From NCBI RefSeq assembly GCF_023573145.1, contig NZ_CP097636.1:3100001-3164000 (forward strand): a DNA stretch of 64,000 bases, read 5' to 3'. The stretch is from Aquincola tertiaricarbonis. GTDB lineage: Bacteria > Pseudomonadota > Gammaproteobacteria > Burkholderiales > Burkholderiaceae_C. Positions 47,128 to 58,415 of the stretch are shown in pieces. The notes beneath the pieces are model-generated. The model searched no databases, was not told where the DNA came from, and saw only the letters and a list, made by a program, of their open reading frames with translations. How positions within the stretch are numbered: the first letter of the stretch is position 1; every line of letters starts with the position of its first letter. Position numbers and translations under genes: made by a program.

Positions 47128-48357
47128 CTAAAACACCCCAAAAAACCAGTCCTTGACGCGGCCGAACAGCGTCTCCACCGAGCCGGCCTGTGCAGCCGCC
47201 TTGTGGCCCCGCGCACGCCCCAGCCGCGCTTCCTCCAACAACCCCATCACCGTCGCCGAGCGCGGGTTGGCCACCATGTCGTGCAGCGCTCCGCTGTACG
47301 TGGGCAGGCCCTTGCGCACCGGCTTCAGGAAAATGTCTTCGCCCAGTTCCACCATGCCCGGCATCACCGCCGAGCCGCCGGTGATGACGATGCCGCTGGA
47401 CAGCAGCTCTTCGTAGCCGCTGTCGCGGATGACCTGGTGCACCAGCGAGAAGATCTCTTCGACGCGCGGCTCGATGACGCCCGACAGCGCTTGTCTGGAC
47501 AACATGCGCGGCGCCCGGTCGCCCAGGCCCGGCACTTCCAGGTTCTCGCTCGGGTCGGCCAGCAGCTGCTTGGCCACGCCGTACTCGACCTTGATCTCTT
47601 CCGCGTCCTTGGTGGGCGTGCGCAGCGCCATCGCGATGTCGCTGGTGATCAGATCGCCCGCGATCGGGATCACCGCCGTGTGGCGGATGGCACCGTCGGT
47701 GAAGATGGCCACGTCGGTGGTGCCGGCGCCGATGTCCACCAGCGCCACGCCCAGGTCCTTCTCGTCCTCGGTCAGCACCGCATGGCTGGAAGCGCTGGGG
47801 TTGAGCACCAGCAGGTTCACTTCCAGGCCGCAGCGGCGCACGCACTTGATGATGTTCTCGGCCGCGCTCTGCGCGCCGGTGGCGATGTGCACCTTGACCT
47901 CGAGGCGGCCGCCGCTCATGCCGATCGGCTCCTTGACCTCATGGCCGTCGATCACGAATTCCTGCGGCTCCACCAGGAGCAGCCGCTGGTCGTTGGGGAT
48001 GTTGATGGCCTTGGCCGTCTCCACCACCCGGGTCACGTCCACCGGCGTCACTTCCTTGTCGCGCACGATCACCATGCCGGTGGAGTTCTGCCCCCGGATG
48101 TGGCTGCCGGTGATGCCGGTGTACACGCTGGTGATCTTGCAGTCGGCCATCATCTCGGCCTCCTTCAAGGCCTGCTGGATGCTTTGCACCGTGGCGTCGA
48201 TGTTGACCACCACGCCGCGCTTGAGGCCGTGCGACGAGGCCACCCCCAGGCCTGCCACGCGCAGTTCACCGCTGGGCAGCACCTCGGCCACCACGGCCAT
48301 CACCTTGGCGGTGCCGATGTCGAGCCCGACGACGAGATCCTTGTATTCCTTGGCCAT
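47128..48357 (-). CDS. ftsA: Cell division protein FtsA
   Basis: Actin-like membrane tether of FtsZ, 409 residues. Phosphate 1 motif LVVGLDIGTAKVMAVV, phosphate 2 VALVDIGAGTTDVAIF and adenosine motif GIVITGGSAVMPGM are present, as are the 1C-domain region and the C-terminal amphipathic helix VETLFGRVKDWFFGVF that binds the membrane. 18 bp follow ftsQ. Confidence 0.97.
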   Translation of the reverse strand: MAKEYKDLVVGLDIGTAKVMAVVAEVLPSGELRVAGLGVASSHGLKRGVVVNIDATVQSIQQALKEAEMMADCKITSVYTGITGSHIRGQNSTGMVIVRDKEVTPVDVTRVVETAKAINIPNDQRLLLVEPQEFVIDGHEVKEPIGMSGGRLEVKVHIATGAQSAAENIIKCVRRCGLEVNLLVLNPSASSHAVLTEDEKDLGVALVDIGAGTTDVAIFTDGAIRHTAVIPIAGDLITSDIAMALRTPTKDAEEIKVEYGVAKQLLADPSENLEVPGLGDRAPRMLSRQALSGVIEPRVEEIFSLVHQVIRDSGYEELLSSGIVITGGSAVMPGMVELGEDIFLKPVRKGLPTYSGALHDMVANPRSATVMGLLEEARLGRARGHKAAAQAGSVETLFGRVKDWFFGVF

Positions 48358-48375
48358 CTGTGTGTCCTGATGTCT

Positions 48376-49194
48376 TTAGCGTTGCCGTGCGGCCGCGGGA
48401 CGCGGCGCAGGCTTGTTTCGCACCGGCGGGGGCGGGGTCAGCAGCGTGCTCACGCCCTGGATGCGCAGCGCATAGGCATCGTTGTGCCGAAGATCGGCGT
48501 ACTGCAGCGCCCGGCCCGGGTACTGGGCCATCACCTGCGGCAGCGTGCGCACGAAGCGTTCGGTGCGCTGCACCAGCACGTCGTCGGTGCCGCGGCCGAT
48601 CTCGATGGTGGCGCCGTTGTCCAGCTCGGCGGTGAAGGAGCCGCGGCGCGACTGGCGCAGCGTCTCGACCTCGGCCTCCAGCGGCGCCAGCGCCGGCTGC
48701 AGCCGGCGGTAAAGCGCCAGCATCTGCGCAGCGCTGCCTTCGGGGCCGGCCAACGTGGGCAGGCCCTCCTCCTCCACGTCACCCAGGTTGGCCTCGAAGA
48801 CCTCGCCCTGCAGGTTGACCAGGCGCTCGTCGCCGTTGTCGTCTTCCCAGTAGGCGGCGGCCTGGTGCTCGGTGAGCGTGACGGCCAGCCGGTTGGGCCA
48901 CACCCGGCGCACGATGGCCTGGCGCACCCAGGGCACCGTCTCGAAGGCCGCGCGTGCGGCGGCCAGGTTGATGGTGAAGAAGTTGCCCTGCAGCTGCGGC
49001 GCGGCATTGGCGCGGATGGCGGCCACGCTGCTGCGGCTCATCTCGCCATCGACCACGATGCCGCGCAGCGCGAACACCGGCAGCCGGGCCACCCAGGCCA
49101 CCGCCGCCGCGGCCAGCACCAGCGCCGCGAGCACGAACACGGTGTTGGCCACCGCGTTGGTCAGCCGCACGTCGTTGGGCAGGGCCATGTTCAT
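48376..49194 (-). CDS. ftsQ: Cell division protein FtsQ
   Basis: Bitopic divisome protein of 272 residues (start ATG 49194; ATGs at 49206 and 49188 are alternatives). An N-terminal helix VFVLAALVLAAAAVAWVARL is followed by a POTRA domain, FALRGIVVDGEMSRSSVAAIRANAAP to the PNRLAVTLTEHQA strand, then the FtsQ beta domain with AYWED and VNLQGEVFEA. A Pro/Ala/Arg-rich tail of about 20 residues ends the protein. The start lies 4 bp after the ddlB stop. Confidence 0.94.
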   Translation of the reverse strand: MNMALPNDVRLTNAVANTVFVLAALVLAAAAVAWVARLPVFALRGIVVDGEMSRSSVAAIRANAAPQLQGNFFTINLAAARAAFETVPWVRQAIVRRVWPNRLAVTLTEHQAAAYWEDDNGDERLVNLQGEVFEANLGDVEEEGLPTLAGPEGSAAQMLALYRRLQPALAPLEAEVETLRQSRRGSFTAELDNGATIEIGRGTDDVLVQRTERFVRTLPQVMAQYPGRALQYADLRHNDAYALRIQGVSTLLTPPPPVRNKPAPRPAAARQR

Positions 49195-49198
49195 GCGT

Positions 49199-50185
49199 TC
49201 ACGCATCCGAAGTCGGGCGGGTGGAATCCAGCCGGGCACCGGCCAGCAGGTGCAGGCACAGCTGCTCGTAGCTGATGCCGGCCGCACGTGCCGACATCGG
49301 CACCAGCGAGTGGCCGGTCATGCCGGGGGAGGTGTTCATCTCCAGCAGGAAGGGCTTGCGGTCGCTGGCGCGCACCATCAGGTCGGCACGGCCCCAGCCG
49401 CGGCAGCCCAGCGTGCGGTAGGCCTGCACCACGATGCGCTGGATCTCGCGCTCCTCGGCCTCGGGCAGGCCGCTGGGCACCAGGTAGTGCACGTCGTCGG
49501 TGAAGTACTTGTTCTGGTAGTCGTAAGCGCCTTCGGGCGCCACGATGCGGATGACCGGCAGCGCCTGCGCGCCGACGCCTTCGCCCAGCACCGGGCAGGT
49601 GACTTCTTCGCCCTCGATGAACTCTTCGCACAGCACTTCGGGGTCGTAGCCGGCGGCCAGCTGCACCGCTTCCTGCATCTGCGAATAGCCCTGCACCTTG
49701 GTCACGCCGATGGACGAGCCTTCGTGCGGCGGCTTGACGATCAGCGGCAGGCCGAGGTCGTCGGGCACGGTGCGGATGCGCTCGCGCGTCTGCTCGCCCG
49801 GCGTCAGGCAGGCGTAGCGCGGCGTGGGCAGGCCTTCGGCCAGCCAGATGCGCTTGGTCATCACCTTGTCCATCGCCACCGCCGAGGCCATGACGCCCGA
49901 GCCGGTGTACGGAATGCCCAGTAGCTCCAGCGCGCCCTGCACCGTGCCGTCTTCGCCATGGCGGCCGTGCAGCGCGATGAACACACGCTCAAAGCCTTCG
50001 TGCTTGAGCGCCGCCAGCTCGCGCTGCGCGGGGTCGAAGGCATAGGCGTCCACGCCCTGGCTCTTCAGCGCATTCAGCACGCCGGTGCCCGACATCAGCG
50101 ACACCTCGCGCTCGGCCGAGCTGCCGCCCATCAGCACCGCGGTCTTGCCCAGGGCCTTGGCGTCGATCTTCATGTCGCTGCTCAT
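49199..50185 (-). CDS. ddlB: D-alanine--D-alanine ligase
   Basis: ATP-grasp enzyme of 328 residues that makes the D-Ala-D-Ala dipeptide for MurF. Visible are [33 protein letters not shown], the Lys and Ser-loop [11 protein letters not shown], and the Mg-binding [15 protein letters not shown] near residue 295. ATG 50185 overlaps the murC stop (ATGA); an internal ATG at 50173 is an alternative. Confidence 0.97.
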   Translation of the reverse strand: MSSDMKIDAKALGKTAVLMGGSSAEREVSLMSGTGVLNALKSQGVDAYAFDPAQRELAALKHEGFERVFIALHGRHGEDGTVQGALELLGIPYTGSGVMASAVAMDKVMTKRIWLAEGLPTPRYACLTPGEQTRERIRTVPDDLGLPLIVKPPHEGSSIGVTKVQGYSQMQEAVQLAAGYDPEVLCEEFIEGEEVTCPVLGEGVGAQALPVIRIVAPEGAYDYQNKYFTDDVHYLVPSGLPEAEEREIQRIVVQAYRTLGCRGWGRADLMVRASDRKPFLLEMNTSPGMTGHSLVPMSARAAGISYEQLCLHLLAGARLDSTRPTSDA

Positions 50186-51591
50186 GCCGGCACCCCCAGC
50201 AGGTCGACCACCTTGGCCGGCACCGCGCCGATGCTGCCGGCGCCCATCGCGATCACCACGTCGCCGCCACGCGCCTGCTTGGCGATGGTGGCGGGCAGTT
50301 CGTTGATGTCGTCCACGAACACCGGGTCGACCTGGCCGGCCACGCGCAGCGCGCGCGCCAGCGCGCGGCCGTCGGCGGCCACGATGGGTGCTTCACCCGC
50401 GGCATACACCTCGGTCAGCAGCACGGCGTCGGCGGTGCCCAGCACCTTGACGAAGTCTTCGAAGCAGTCGCGGGTGCGGGTGTAGCGGTGCGGCTGGAAA
50501 GCCAGCACCAGCCGGCGGCCCGGGAAGGCGCCGCGCGCGGCCGCCACCACCGCGGCCATTTCCACCGGGTGGTGGCCGTAGTCGTCGATCAGCGTGAACT
50601 CACCGCCTTCCGCCGCCGGCAGCTCGCCGTAGCGCTGGAAGCGCCGGCCCACGCCACCGAAGGCCGCCAGTGCGCGCACGATGGGCTCGTCGGGCAGCTC
50701 CAGCTCGGTGGCCACGGCCACCGCGGCCAGCGCATTGCGCACGTTGTGCTCGCCGGGCAGGTTGAGGGTGATGTCCAGGTCGGGCATGCGCACGCCGTTG
50801 CGGCGCTGCGCGGTAAAGCGCATCTGGCCGCCGGGCAGCGCCTGCACGTTCACCGCGCGGATCTGCACGTCTTCCTGGAAGCCGTAGGTGACCACCGGGC
50901 GCGAGACCATCGGGATGACCGAGCGCACGCCCGGGTCGTCGGCGCAGACGATGGCCGCGCCGTAGAAGGGCATGCGGTGCAGGAAGTCGACGAAGGCCGT
51001 CTTCAGCTTGGCGAAGTCGTGGCCGTAGGTGTCCATGTGGTCGGCATCGATGTTGGTGATGACCGACAGGATGGGCGACAGGTTGAGGAAGGAGGCGTCC
51101 GACTCGTCGGCCTCCACCACGATGTACTCGCCCGAGCCCAGACGCGAGTTGGCGCCGGCGCTGTTGAGGCGGCCACCGATCACGAAGGTGGGGTCGATGC
51201 CGGCCTCGGCCAGCACGCTGGTAACCAGCGAGGTGGTGGTGGTCTTGCCGTGGGTGCCTGCGATGGCAATGCCTTTGCGCAGGCGCATCAGCTCGGCCAG
51301 CATCACCGCACGCGGCACCACCGGCACGCGGTGGGTGCGGGCGGCGATGACCTCGGGGTTGCTGCCCTGCACCGCGGTGCTGATGACCACGGCCTCGGCG
51401 CCGGCGATGTTGGCCGCGTCGTGGCCCACGGCCACACGGATGCCCAGTGCCGCCAGCCGGCGCACCACGGCGCTGTCGTTCTGGTCGGAGCCGGAGACGG
51501 TGTAGCCCAGGTTGTGCAGCACCTCGGCGATCCCGCTCATGCCGGACCCGCCAATACCAACAAAATGAATGTGCTTGACCGCGTGTTTCAT
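50182..51591 (-). CDS. murC: UDP-N-acetylmuramate--L-alanine ligase
   Basis: Adds L-Ala to UDP-MurNAc. A 469-residue Mur ligase: N-terminal Rossmann [19 protein letters not shown]-binding [15 protein letters not shown] (about residue 110), [35 protein letters not shown] and [13 protein letters not shown] 51591 overlaps the murG stop as ATGA. All catalytic blocks are intact. Confidence 0.97.
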   Translation of the reverse strand: MKHAVKHIHFVGIGGSGMSGIAEVLHNLGYTVSGSDQNDSAVVRRLAALGIRVAVGHDAANIAGAEAVVISTAVQGSNPEVIAARTHRVPVVPRAVMLAELMRLRKGIAIAGTHGKTTTTSLVTSVLAEAGIDPTFVIGGRLNSAGANSRLGSGEYIVVEADESDASFLNLSPILSVITNIDADHMDTYGHDFAKLKTAFVDFLHRMPFYGAAIVCADDPGVRSVIPMVSRPVVTYGFQEDVQIRAVNVQALPGGQMRFTAQRRNGVRMPDLDITLNLPGEHNVRNALAAVAVATELELPDEPIVRALAAFGGVGRRFQRYGELPAAEGGEFTLIDDYGHHPVEMAAVVAAARGAFPGRRLVLAFQPHRYTRTRDCFEDFVKVLGTADAVLLTEVYAAGEAPIVAADGRALARALRVAGQVDPVFVDDINELPATIAKQARGGDVVIAMGAGSIGAVPAKVVDLLGVPA

Positions 51592-52661
51592 GGCTTGATC
51601 AGCCTCTCTATCTCGTCTGCCACACGCGCGGCGGCCCGGGGGCGCGCCAGGGTGTGGGCTTTTTCTGCCATGGCCAGCAGGGCCGTGCGGTCGGTGGCCT
51701 GGAACAGCTCGGCCAGCTTCTGGGGCGTCAGCTCGGCCTGCGGCAGGTGCTGGGCCGCGCCGTGCTGCGCCATGAACATCGCGTTGTCGCGCTGGTGCGA
51801 GGTGGTGCTGACGATCAGCGGCACCAGCACGCTGGGCACGCCGGCGGCGCACAGCTCGCTCACCGTCACCGCACCGGCGCGGCACACCACCAGGTCGCAC
51901 TCGGCCAACCGGCGCGACATGTCCTCAATGAAGGGCAGCACCTCGGCCTGCACCCGCGCCTCGGCATAAGCCGCGCGCACCGATTCCACATGCGCCGCGC
52001 CGGTCTGGTGGATGACCACCGGCCGCTGGTCGGCCTCGATCAGCGCCAGCGCCGCCGGCAACGCCTGGTTGAGCACGCGGGCGCCCAGGCTGCCGCCCAG
52101 CACCAGCACGCGCAGCGGGCCGCTGCGGCCGGCAAAGCGCTGCGCGGGCACCGGCAGCGCCTCGATCTCGGCGCGCACCGGGTTGCCGGTGACCACCGAA
52201 CGGCGGGTGCGGGCCGCATCGGCGCCGTCGAAGCCGAAGGCCACGCGGTCGGCGAAGGGCAGCAGGCCCTTGTTGGACAGCAGCAGCGCCGCATCGGCAT
52301 TGACCAGCACCAGCGGCTTGCGCATCAGGCCGGCCACCAGCCCACCCGGGAAGCAGACGTAGCCGCCCATGCCCAGCACCGCATCGGCACTGCGGCGGCG
52401 CAGGATGCTCAAGCTCTCGGCGAAAGAGCCGATGAGCTTGAAGACACCCTTGACCGCATGCACTGCGCCCTTGCCGCGCAGGCCGGCAAAGCCCAGCCGG
52501 TCGATGGTGATGCCGGCGGCGGGCACCAGCGTGTTCTCCATGCCGGCGGGCGTGCCCATCCAGCTCACGGTCCAGCCGCGGGCCTGCATCTCGCGTGCGA
52601 CCGCGATGCCGGGGATGATGTGACCGCCGGTGCCGGCGGCCATGATGACCAGATGAGTCAT
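51588..52661 (-). CDS. murG: Lipid II-forming GlcNAc transferase MurG
   Basis: Transfers GlcNAc onto lipid I at the inner membrane face. A 357-residue GT-B enzyme with G loops [17 protein letters not shown] and [15 protein letters not shown], plus donor-site [14 protein letters not shown]. The acceptor-site stretch after [20 protein letters not shown] reads [15 protein letters not shown], where E. coli and many others have LHEQN-type sequence. Starts 76 bp after ftsW, the only gap of that size between mraZ and ftsA; that gap holds a palindromic repeat. Confidence 0.96.
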   Translation of the reverse strand: MTHLVIMAAGTGGHIIPGIAVAREMQARGWTVSWMGTPAGMENTLVPAAGITIDRLGFAGLRGKGAVHAVKGVFKLIGSFAESLSILRRRSADAVLGMGGYVCFPGGLVAGLMRKPLVLVNADAALLLSNKGLLPFADRVAFGFDGADAARTRRSVVTGNPVRAEIEALPVPAQRFAGRSGPLRVLVLGGSLGARVLNQALPAALALIEADQRPVVIHQTGAAHVESVRAAYAEARVQAEVLPFIEDMSRRLAECDLVVCRAGAVTVSELCAAGVPSVLVPLIVSTTSHQRDNAMFMAQHGAAQHLPQAELTPQKLAELFQATDRTALLAMAEKAHTLARPRAAARVADEIERLIKP

Positions 52662-52663
52662 TG

Positions 52664-52737
52664 GAGCACCCTCCCGCTGCGCGGGATCCCTCCGAGAGGG
52701 ACGGAGTGCCGCCTCCGGAGCGGCCGAGCGGCGGCAC
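52664..52737. repeat. GC-rich palindromic element between ftsW and murG
   Basis: 74 bp of consecutive inverted repeats: CCCGCTGCGCGGG, CCCTCCGAGAGGG, and CCGCCTCCGGAGCGG with GCCGCC/GGCGGC arms. Its modules are reminiscent of, but not identical to, copies A and B. It interrupts an otherwise overlapping operon. Confidence 0.7.
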
Positions 52738-54024
52738 TCATGGTCGGCCCCCTCGCATCAGTGCGCGGTTTTCCATGTCGGTGCGCAGCACGATGGCCAG
52801 CGCCACCAGGTTCATCACGATGGCCGAGCCGCCATAGCTCATCAGCGGCAGCGTCAGGCCCTTGGTGGGCAGCAGGCCCAGGTTCACGCCCATGTTGATG
52901 AAGGACTGGCCGCCCATCCAGATGCCGATGCCCTGCACCATCAGGCCGGCGAACACGCGGTCCAGCGCGATGGCCTGGCGGCCGATGTGGAAGATGCGGC
53001 GGGTGAGCCAGAAGAACGCGGCCACCACGCACAGCACGCCCACCAGGCCCAGCTCTTCGCCCACCACCGCCAGCAAAAAGTCGGTGTGAGCCTCGGGCAG
53101 GTAGTGCAGCTTTTCCAGGCTGCCGCCCAGCCCCTGGCCGAACAGCTCGCCGCGGCCGAAGGCGATCAGCGAATGGGTGAGCTGGTAGGCCTTGCCCTGC
53201 GCATAGTCGGGGTTCCAGGGGTCCAGGTAGGCGAAGATGCGCTGGCGCCGGAACTCGCTGAACACGATCATCAGCACGAAGGCGCCCACCAGCACCGCCA
53301 CGCTGAGGAAGAACATGCGGCCGTTGACGCCGCCCAGGAACAGGATGCCCAGCGCCACCGCGGCGATGACCATGAAGGCGCCCATGTCGGGCTCGGCCAG
53401 CAGCAGGATGCCCACCACGGCCAGCGCCACCGCCATCGGCGTGACGGCGCGGAAGAAGTTCTCCCGCGCATCCATCTTGCGCACCATGTAGCTGGCCGCG
53501 TACATCGCGATGCCCAGCTTGGCCAGCTCGCTGGGCTGGAAGTTCATGATGCCCAGCGGAATCCAGCGCCGCGCACCGTTGACGCCCTTGCCCACGCCGG
53601 GAATCAGCACCGCCACCAGCAGCACCAGGGCCGCCACGAAGATCCAGGGCGCCCACTTCTCCCAGTCGCTGAGCGGAATCTGCAGCACCAGCACGGCCAC
53701 CACGAAAGCCAGGAAGATGGAGATGATGTGCCGGGTGAGGAAGTGCGTGGACGCATAACGCGCAAAGCGCGGGTTGTCCGGCAGCGCCACCGAGGCCGAA
53801 TACACCATCACCAGGCCCAGGGCCAGCAGGGCCACCACCACCCAGATCAGCGCCTGGTCGATGCCCTGCACCGCGGTGGGCCGCGACGAGCTGGGCACCC
53901 AGTCGCGCACCGGCACGCGGTGGCTGCCGTCGTCCTCGGGCTTGCGGCCGAAGGGCAGGCGCAGCTGCGCGAGCCGGCTGCGCAGGCCGCCCAGGGTGGA
54001 AGTCATGTGGTCGGCGGCAGCCAT
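52738..54024 (-). CDS. ftsW: Septal peptidoglycan glycosyltransferase FtsW
   Basis: SEDS-family polymerase that works with FtsI. It has 428 residues and about ten transmembrane helices. Family blocks are [32 protein letters not shown] with the catalytic-cavity segment, [13 protein letters not shown] (the SEDS Asp region), GDPDY-like [26 protein letters not shown] and the C-terminal [15 protein letters not shown] 54024 shares one base with the murD stop (TGATG). The N-terminal 55 residues are cytosolic and basic. Confidence 0.97.
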   Translation of the reverse strand: MAAADHMTSTLGGLRSRLAQLRLPFGRKPEDDGSHRVPVRDWVPSSSRPTAVQGIDQALIWVVVALLALGLVMVYSASVALPDNPRFARYASTHFLTRHIISIFLAFVVAVLVLQIPLSDWEKWAPWIFVAALVLLVAVLIPGVGKGVNGARRWIPLGIMNFQPSELAKLGIAMYAASYMVRKMDARENFFRAVTPMAVALAVVGILLLAEPDMGAFMVIAAVALGILFLGGVNGRMFFLSVAVLVGAFVLMIVFSEFRRQRIFAYLDPWNPDYAQGKAYQLTHSLIAFGRGELFGQGLGGSLEKLHYLPEAHTDFLLAVVGEELGLVGVLCVVAAFFWLTRRIFHIGRQAIALDRVFAGLMVQGIGIWMGGQSFINMGVNLGLLPTKGLTLPLMSYGGSAIVMNLVALAIVLRTDMENRALMRGGRP

Positions 54025-55847
54025 CAGACGTGCTCCCCGTGTTCGGCCGCCAGGGCCTGCACCGCCTGCACGAAGACCTCGGCGCGGTGGGCGTAGTTGC
54101 GGAACATGTCCAGGCTGGCGCAGGCGGGGCTGAGCAGCACCGCATCGCCGGCCTGGGCCTGCTCGAAGCTCCAGGCCACGGCCTGGGGCAGCGTGTCGTG
54201 GTGGCGCAGCGGCAGCTCGCCCAGCGGCAGGCCGCTGCGCTCGGCTTCTTCGGCCAGCGCATCGGCGATGCGCTGCGCATCACGGCCGATCAGCGCCACC
54301 GCGCGGCCATGGCGGGCCAGCGGCGCGGCCAGCGGCCGGAAGTCCTGGCCCTTGCCGTCGCCCCCCAGGATGGCCACCAGCTTGCCGGGCGCCTTGTCGG
54401 CCCCCAGGCCCAGCAGCGCGGCCACGGTGGCGCCCACGTTGGTGCCCTTGCTGTCGTCGAAAGCTTCCACGCCGTGGACGGTGGCGACGAACTCCACGCG
54501 GTGCGGCTCGCCGCGGTACTCGCGCAGGCCGTGCAGCATCGGCGCCAGCGGGCAGCCGATGGCCGAGGCCAGCGCCAGCGCGGCCAGCGCATTGGCGGCG
54601 TTGTGGCGGCCACGGATGCGCAGCGCATCGGCCGGCATCAGCCGCTGCAGGTGGATCTCGGGCGCTTCACCCTTGCGGCGCTTTTCGGTGGGGTCGGCTT
54701 CCAGCGCACGCACCAGCCAGGCGATGCCGTTCTCGGTCACCAGGCCGAAGTCGCCGGGCTCGCGCGGGGCATCGAGGCCGAAGCGCACGGCCTTGCGGGC
54801 CACGGTGCGTGGCTGCTTGCCCTTGGCCGCCTTGAAGGGCTTGCCGGTGGCGGCATTCACCTCGGGCAGCGGCGCGGGCACCAGGCCTTCGACGGCCGGG
54901 TCGTCGCGGTTGACCACCAGCAGCGCCTGCTCGCCCCAGATGCGGGCCTTGGCCTGGCCATAAGCGCGCATGTCGCCGTGCCAGTCCAGGTGGTCCTGGC
55001 TGAGGTTGAGGATGGCGGCCGCGCTGGGCTCGAAGCCGCGCACGCCATCGAGCTGGAAGCTGGACAGCTCCAGCACCCAGACCTCGGGCAGCACCTGGAA
55101 CACCGGGGCGGCCGGCGGCGGCGGGGCCAGCACCAGCGGCGCGTCGTCGGGCAGCGGGGCGGCTTCGGCCTGCACGTCGCGTTCGGCCTCGGCGGCCGGG
55201 GCGTCGTCTTCGGCGGTGGCCACGTCGGCAGCAGCGGGCTCCGCGGTGGCGGCCGGCGTGTCGACTTCGACGGTTGCTTCGGCGGCCACTGCGGGTGCGG
55301 CTTCAGCCTCGTCCGCCGGCTCAGGCTCAGGCTCCTGCGCCAGCGCGGCGGCCAGGGTGTCCAGCATCGTCGGGCCGATGTTGCCGGCCACGGCCACGCG
55401 CTTGTCGCAGCGCTCCACCAGCAGCGCGGTGAGCGCGGTGGTGGTCGTCTTGCCGTTGGTGCCGGTGATGGCCAGCACCTGCGGCGCATAGCCGCGGCTT
55501 TGCTTCAGCTCGGCCAGCGCGCGGGCGAACAGGTCCAGCTCACCCTGCACCGGAATGCCCGCAGCGCGGGCTTCTTCCAGCAGCGGGCGGATGCGCTCGT
55601 CCAGCGGCGACAGGCCCGGGCTCTTGAGCACCAGTTCCACGCCCTGCAGCGCGGTGGCGGCTTCCAACGGGCCGGTGGTCAGCTGCACCTGCGGCAGCTC
55701 GGCGCGCAGCGTGGCGGCCTGCGGCGGCGCCTCGCGCGAGTCCCACACCCGCACATGCGCGCCGTGCGAAGCGCACCAGCGCACCATGGCCAGGCCGGAT
55801 TCACCCAGGCCCAGCACCAGCAGGTGGCGGTTGTTCAGGTGGTCCAT
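54024..55847 (-). CDS. murD: UDP-N-acetylmuramoyl-L-alanine--D-glutamate ligase with long acidic insertion
   Basis: Adds D-Glu to UDP-MurNAc-L-Ala. It has 607 residues, well above the usual 440-500. The Mur ligase blocks are present: [30 protein letters not shown] (about 127-140), [68 protein letters not shown] and [12 protein letters not shown]. Between GNIGP and LSSFQL lies a low-complexity insert rich in Ala, Glu, Pro and Asp (about 171-250), and a smaller basic insert (about 304-330) precedes VRFGLDAP. The frame is intact, so the protein is probably functional. 2 bp follow mraY. Confidence 0.95.
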   Translation of the reverse strand: MDHLNNRHLLVLGLGESGLAMVRWCASHGAHVRVWDSREAPPQAATLRAELPQVQLTTGPLEAATALQGVELVLKSPGLSPLDERIRPLLEEARAAGIPVQGELDLFARALAELKQSRGYAPQVLAITGTNGKTTTTALTALLVERCDKRVAVAGNIGPTMLDTLAAALAQEPEPEPADEAEAAPAVAAEATVEVDTPAATAEPAAADVATAEDDAPAAEAERDVQAEAAPLPDDAPLVLAPPPPAAPVFQVLPEVWVLELSSFQLDGVRGFEPSAAAILNLSQDHLDWHGDMRAYGQAKARIWGEQALLVVNRDDPAVEGLVPAPLPEVNAATGKPFKAAKGKQPRTVARKAVRFGLDAPREPGDFGLVTENGIAWLVRALEADPTEKRRKGEAPEIHLQRLMPADALRIRGRHNAANALAALALASAIGCPLAPMLHGLREYRGEPHRVEFVATVHGVEAFDDSKGTNVGATVAALLGLGADKAPGKLVAILGGDGKGQDFRPLAAPLARHGRAVALIGRDAQRIADALAEEAERSGLPLGELPLRHHDTLPQAVAWSFEQAQAGDAVLLSPACASLDMFRNYAHRAEVFVQAVQALAAEHGEHV

Positions 55848-55849
55848 GG

Positions 55850-57028
55850 TCAACGCAGCTTCAGGCTGGCCAGGCCGATCAGGCACAGCAGCATGGTGAT
55901 GATCCAGAAGCGCACGACGACCTGCGTCTCGCGCCAGCCGCTCTTCTCGAAGTGGTGGTGCAGCGGCGCCATCTTCAGGATGCGCCGGCCTTCGCCATAC
56001 CGCTTCTTGGTGTACTTGAACCAGGTGACCTGGGCCATGACCGACAGCGCCTCGGCCACGAACACGCCGCCCATGATGGCCAGCACGATTTCCTGCCGGG
56101 TGATGACGGCGATGGTGCCCAGCGCGCCGCCCAGCGCCAGCGCGCCCACGTCGCCCATGAACACCTGCGCCGGGTGGGCGTTGAACCACAGGAAGGCCAG
56201 GCCCGCGCCCGCCATCGCGGCGCAGAAGATCATCAGCTCGCCCGAGCCGGGGATGTAGGGGAACAGCAGGTACTTGGAGTACACCGAGCTGCCCACCACG
56301 TACGAGAACACGCCCAGCGCCGAGCCCACCAGCACCACCGGCATGATGGCCAGGCCATCGAGCCCGTCGGTCAGGTTGACGGCATTGCTGCTGCCCACGA
56401 TGACCAGGTAGGTGAGGATGATGAAGCCCCACAGGCCCAGCGGATAGCTCACCGTCTTGAAGAACGGAACCATCAGGTCGGCATTGGGCGGCAGGTCGCT
56501 GAAGCCGCTTTGCACCCACTGCAGGAACAGCTCCAGCACCCGCAGGTTGGAGGTCTCGGACACGCTGAAGGCCAGGTACACCGCGGCCACCAGGCCGATG
56601 AGCGACTGCCAGAAGTACTTCTCGCGCGAGGCCATGCCCTCGGGGTTCTTCTGCACCACCTTGCGCCAGTCGTCGGCCCAGCCGATGGCGCCGAAGCCGA
56701 AGGTCACCAGCATCACGATCCAGACGAAGCGGTTGCTCCAGTCGAACCACAGCAGCGTGGACACGCCGATGCCGATGAGGATGAGCACGCCGCCCATGGT
56801 GGGCGTGCCGCTCTTGGCCAGGTGCGTCTGCATGCCGTAGCCGCGGATCGGCTGGCCGATCTTCAGCGCGGTCAGGCGGCGGATCACCCATGGCCCGAAG
56901 GCCAGGCCGATCAGCAGCGAGGTCATCGCGGCCAGCACCGCCCGGAAGGTGAGGTACTGGAACACCCGCAGGAAGCCCAGTTCTTCGGGGTACAGGCCTT
57001 GCAGCCATTGGGCCAGGCTAAGCAGCAT
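55850..57028 (-). CDS. mraY: Phospho-N-acetylmuramoyl-pentapeptide transferase
   Basis: Forms lipid I on undecaprenyl phosphate. It is a polytopic enzyme of 392 residues with ten helices: [17 protein letters not shown], the Asp pair [39 protein letters not shown] and the His-rich [15 protein letters not shown], all conserved active-site parts. Its start overlaps the 3' end of murF by 11 bp. Confidence 0.97.
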   Translation of the reverse strand: MLLSLAQWLQGLYPEELGFLRVFQYLTFRAVLAAMTSLLIGLAFGPWVIRRLTALKIGQPIRGYGMQTHLAKSGTPTMGGVLILIGIGVSTLLWFDWSNRFVWIVMLVTFGFGAIGWADDWRKVVQKNPEGMASREKYFWQSLIGLVAAVYLAFSVSETSNLRVLELFLQWVQSGFSDLPPNADLMVPFFKTVSYPLGLWGFIILTYLVIVGSSNAVNLTDGLDGLAIMPVVLVGSALGVFSYVVGSSVYSKYLLFPYIPGSGELMIFCAAMAGAGLAFLWFNAHPAQVFMGDVGALALGGALGTIAVITRQEIVLAIMGGVFVAEALSVMAQVTWFKYTKKRYGEGRRILKMAPLHHHFEKSGWRETQVVVRFWIITMLLCLIGLASLKLR

Positions 57029-58415
57029 GGGCGCCTCCGGCGTTCTGCAGGGCGGCGACCACCCGTTCCATGCGCATGAAGCGCGAGCCCTTGACAGCCA
57101 CCGCGCCCAGCGCAGGCAGCTCGGGCAGGGCGGCGATCATGGCGTCCACGGTGTCGAAGTGGCGGGCGTTGGCATGGGCCTTGGCCGCCTCCACACTGGC
57201 GGCACCGGCGGCCCACAGCAGCTCGATGCCCTGGGCCTGCGCATGGGCGCCCACTTCGGCATGGAACTCGGGACCGCGGTCGCCCACCTCGCCCATGTCG
57301 CCCATCAGCAGCGCACGCGGCGCGGCCAGCGTGGCCAGCACGTCGATGGCGGCGCGCATGGAGTCGGGGTTGGCGTTGTAGGTGTCGTCGATCAGCACCA
57401 GCGGCTGGCCGCGGTGCACCGCCTGCTTGAGCTGCGAGCGGCCCTTGACCGGCGCAAAGCCCTGCAGCCCCTGCACGATGGCGTCCAGCGGCGCACCGGC
57501 GGCCAGCGCACAGGCAGCGGCGGCCAGCGCATTGCGCACGTTGTGCTCGCCGGCCACGGGCAGCGTCAGGCTGGCGGGGCCGGCCGGGGTGTGCAGCGTC
57601 AGGGCCCAGTGCGTGCCCATCCACAGCGCTTCACAGGTGACGTCGGCGTGGCCCTGGCGCGCGAAGGTGAGGTGCGGCCGGCTGCCGGCCAGCGCCAGCC
57701 ACAGCGGCGCATGGGCGTCGTCGGCCGGGAACACGGCCACGCCGGTGGGGCCCAGGGCCTCGATGGCGCTGCCGTTCTCGCGCGCCACGGCTTCCACCGT
57801 GGCCATGAATTCCTGGTGCTCACGCTGGGCGTTGTTGACCAGCGCCACCGTGGGCGCGGCGATGCGCGCCAGCAGCGCGATCTCGCCCGGGTGGTTCATG
57901 CCCAGTTCCACCACGCCGGCGCGGTGCCAGCGCTGGGGGTTCTGGCGCAGGCGCAGCAGGGTCAGCGGCACGCCGATGTGGTTGTTGTAGTTGCCTTCGG
58001 TGGCCAGCGCATCGTCGCCCAGCCAGGCACGCAGGATGGCCGCGATCATCTGCGTGACCGTGGTCTTGCCGTTGCTGCCGGTGACGGCGATCAGCGGCAG
58101 GTCGTGCTTGCGGCGCCAGGCCGCGGCCAGGAATTCCAGCGCGCGCTGCACGTCGGGCACCTGCAGCCCGGGCAGGCCGGCGGCCTGCAGGCCGTGCTCG
58201 GCCAGCGCGGCCACGGCGCCGGCCTGCCGCGCCTGCGGCAGGAAGTCGTGCGCGTCGAAGCGCTCGCCGCGCAGCGCGACGAAGAAGTCGCCCGCCAGCA
58301 GCGTGCGAGTGTCGCTGTGCACGCGGTGCACCGGCGTGGCGGCATCGCCCACCAGCTGCGCATCGGGCAGCAGGCTGGCCAGCTCGCCCAGGGTGGTCAT
58401 GGGGGTGCCGCTCAT
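57018..58415 (-). CDS. murF: UDP-N-acetylmuramoyl-tripeptide--D-alanyl-D-alanine ligase
   Basis: Adds D-Ala-D-Ala to the tripeptide. A 465-residue Mur ligase with [38 protein letters not shown] (about 108), [41 protein letters not shown] and [22 protein letters not shown] 58415 overlaps the murE stop (ATGA); the ATG at 58400 is an alternative. Confidence 0.97.
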   Translation of the reverse strand: MSGTPMTTLGELASLLPDAQLVGDAATPVHRVHSDTRTLLAGDFFVALRGERFDAHDFLPQARQAGAVAALAEHGLQAAGLPGLQVPDVQRALEFLAAAWRRKHDLPLIAVTGSNGKTTVTQMIAAILRAWLGDDALATEGNYNNHIGVPLTLLRLRQNPQRWHRAGVVELGMNHPGEIALLARIAAPTVALVNNAQREHQEFMATVEAVARENGSAIEALGPTGVAVFPADDAHAPLWLALAGSRPHLTFARQGHADVTCEALWMGTHWALTLHTPAGPASLTLPVAGEHNVRNALAAAACALAAGAPLDAIVQGLQGFAPVKGRSQLKQAVHRGQPLVLIDDTYNANPDSMRAAIDVLATLAAPRALLMGDMGEVGDRGPEFHAEVGAHAQAQGIELLWAAGAASVEAAKAHANARHFDTVDAMIAALPELPALGAVAVKGSRFMRMERVVAALQNAGGAHAA

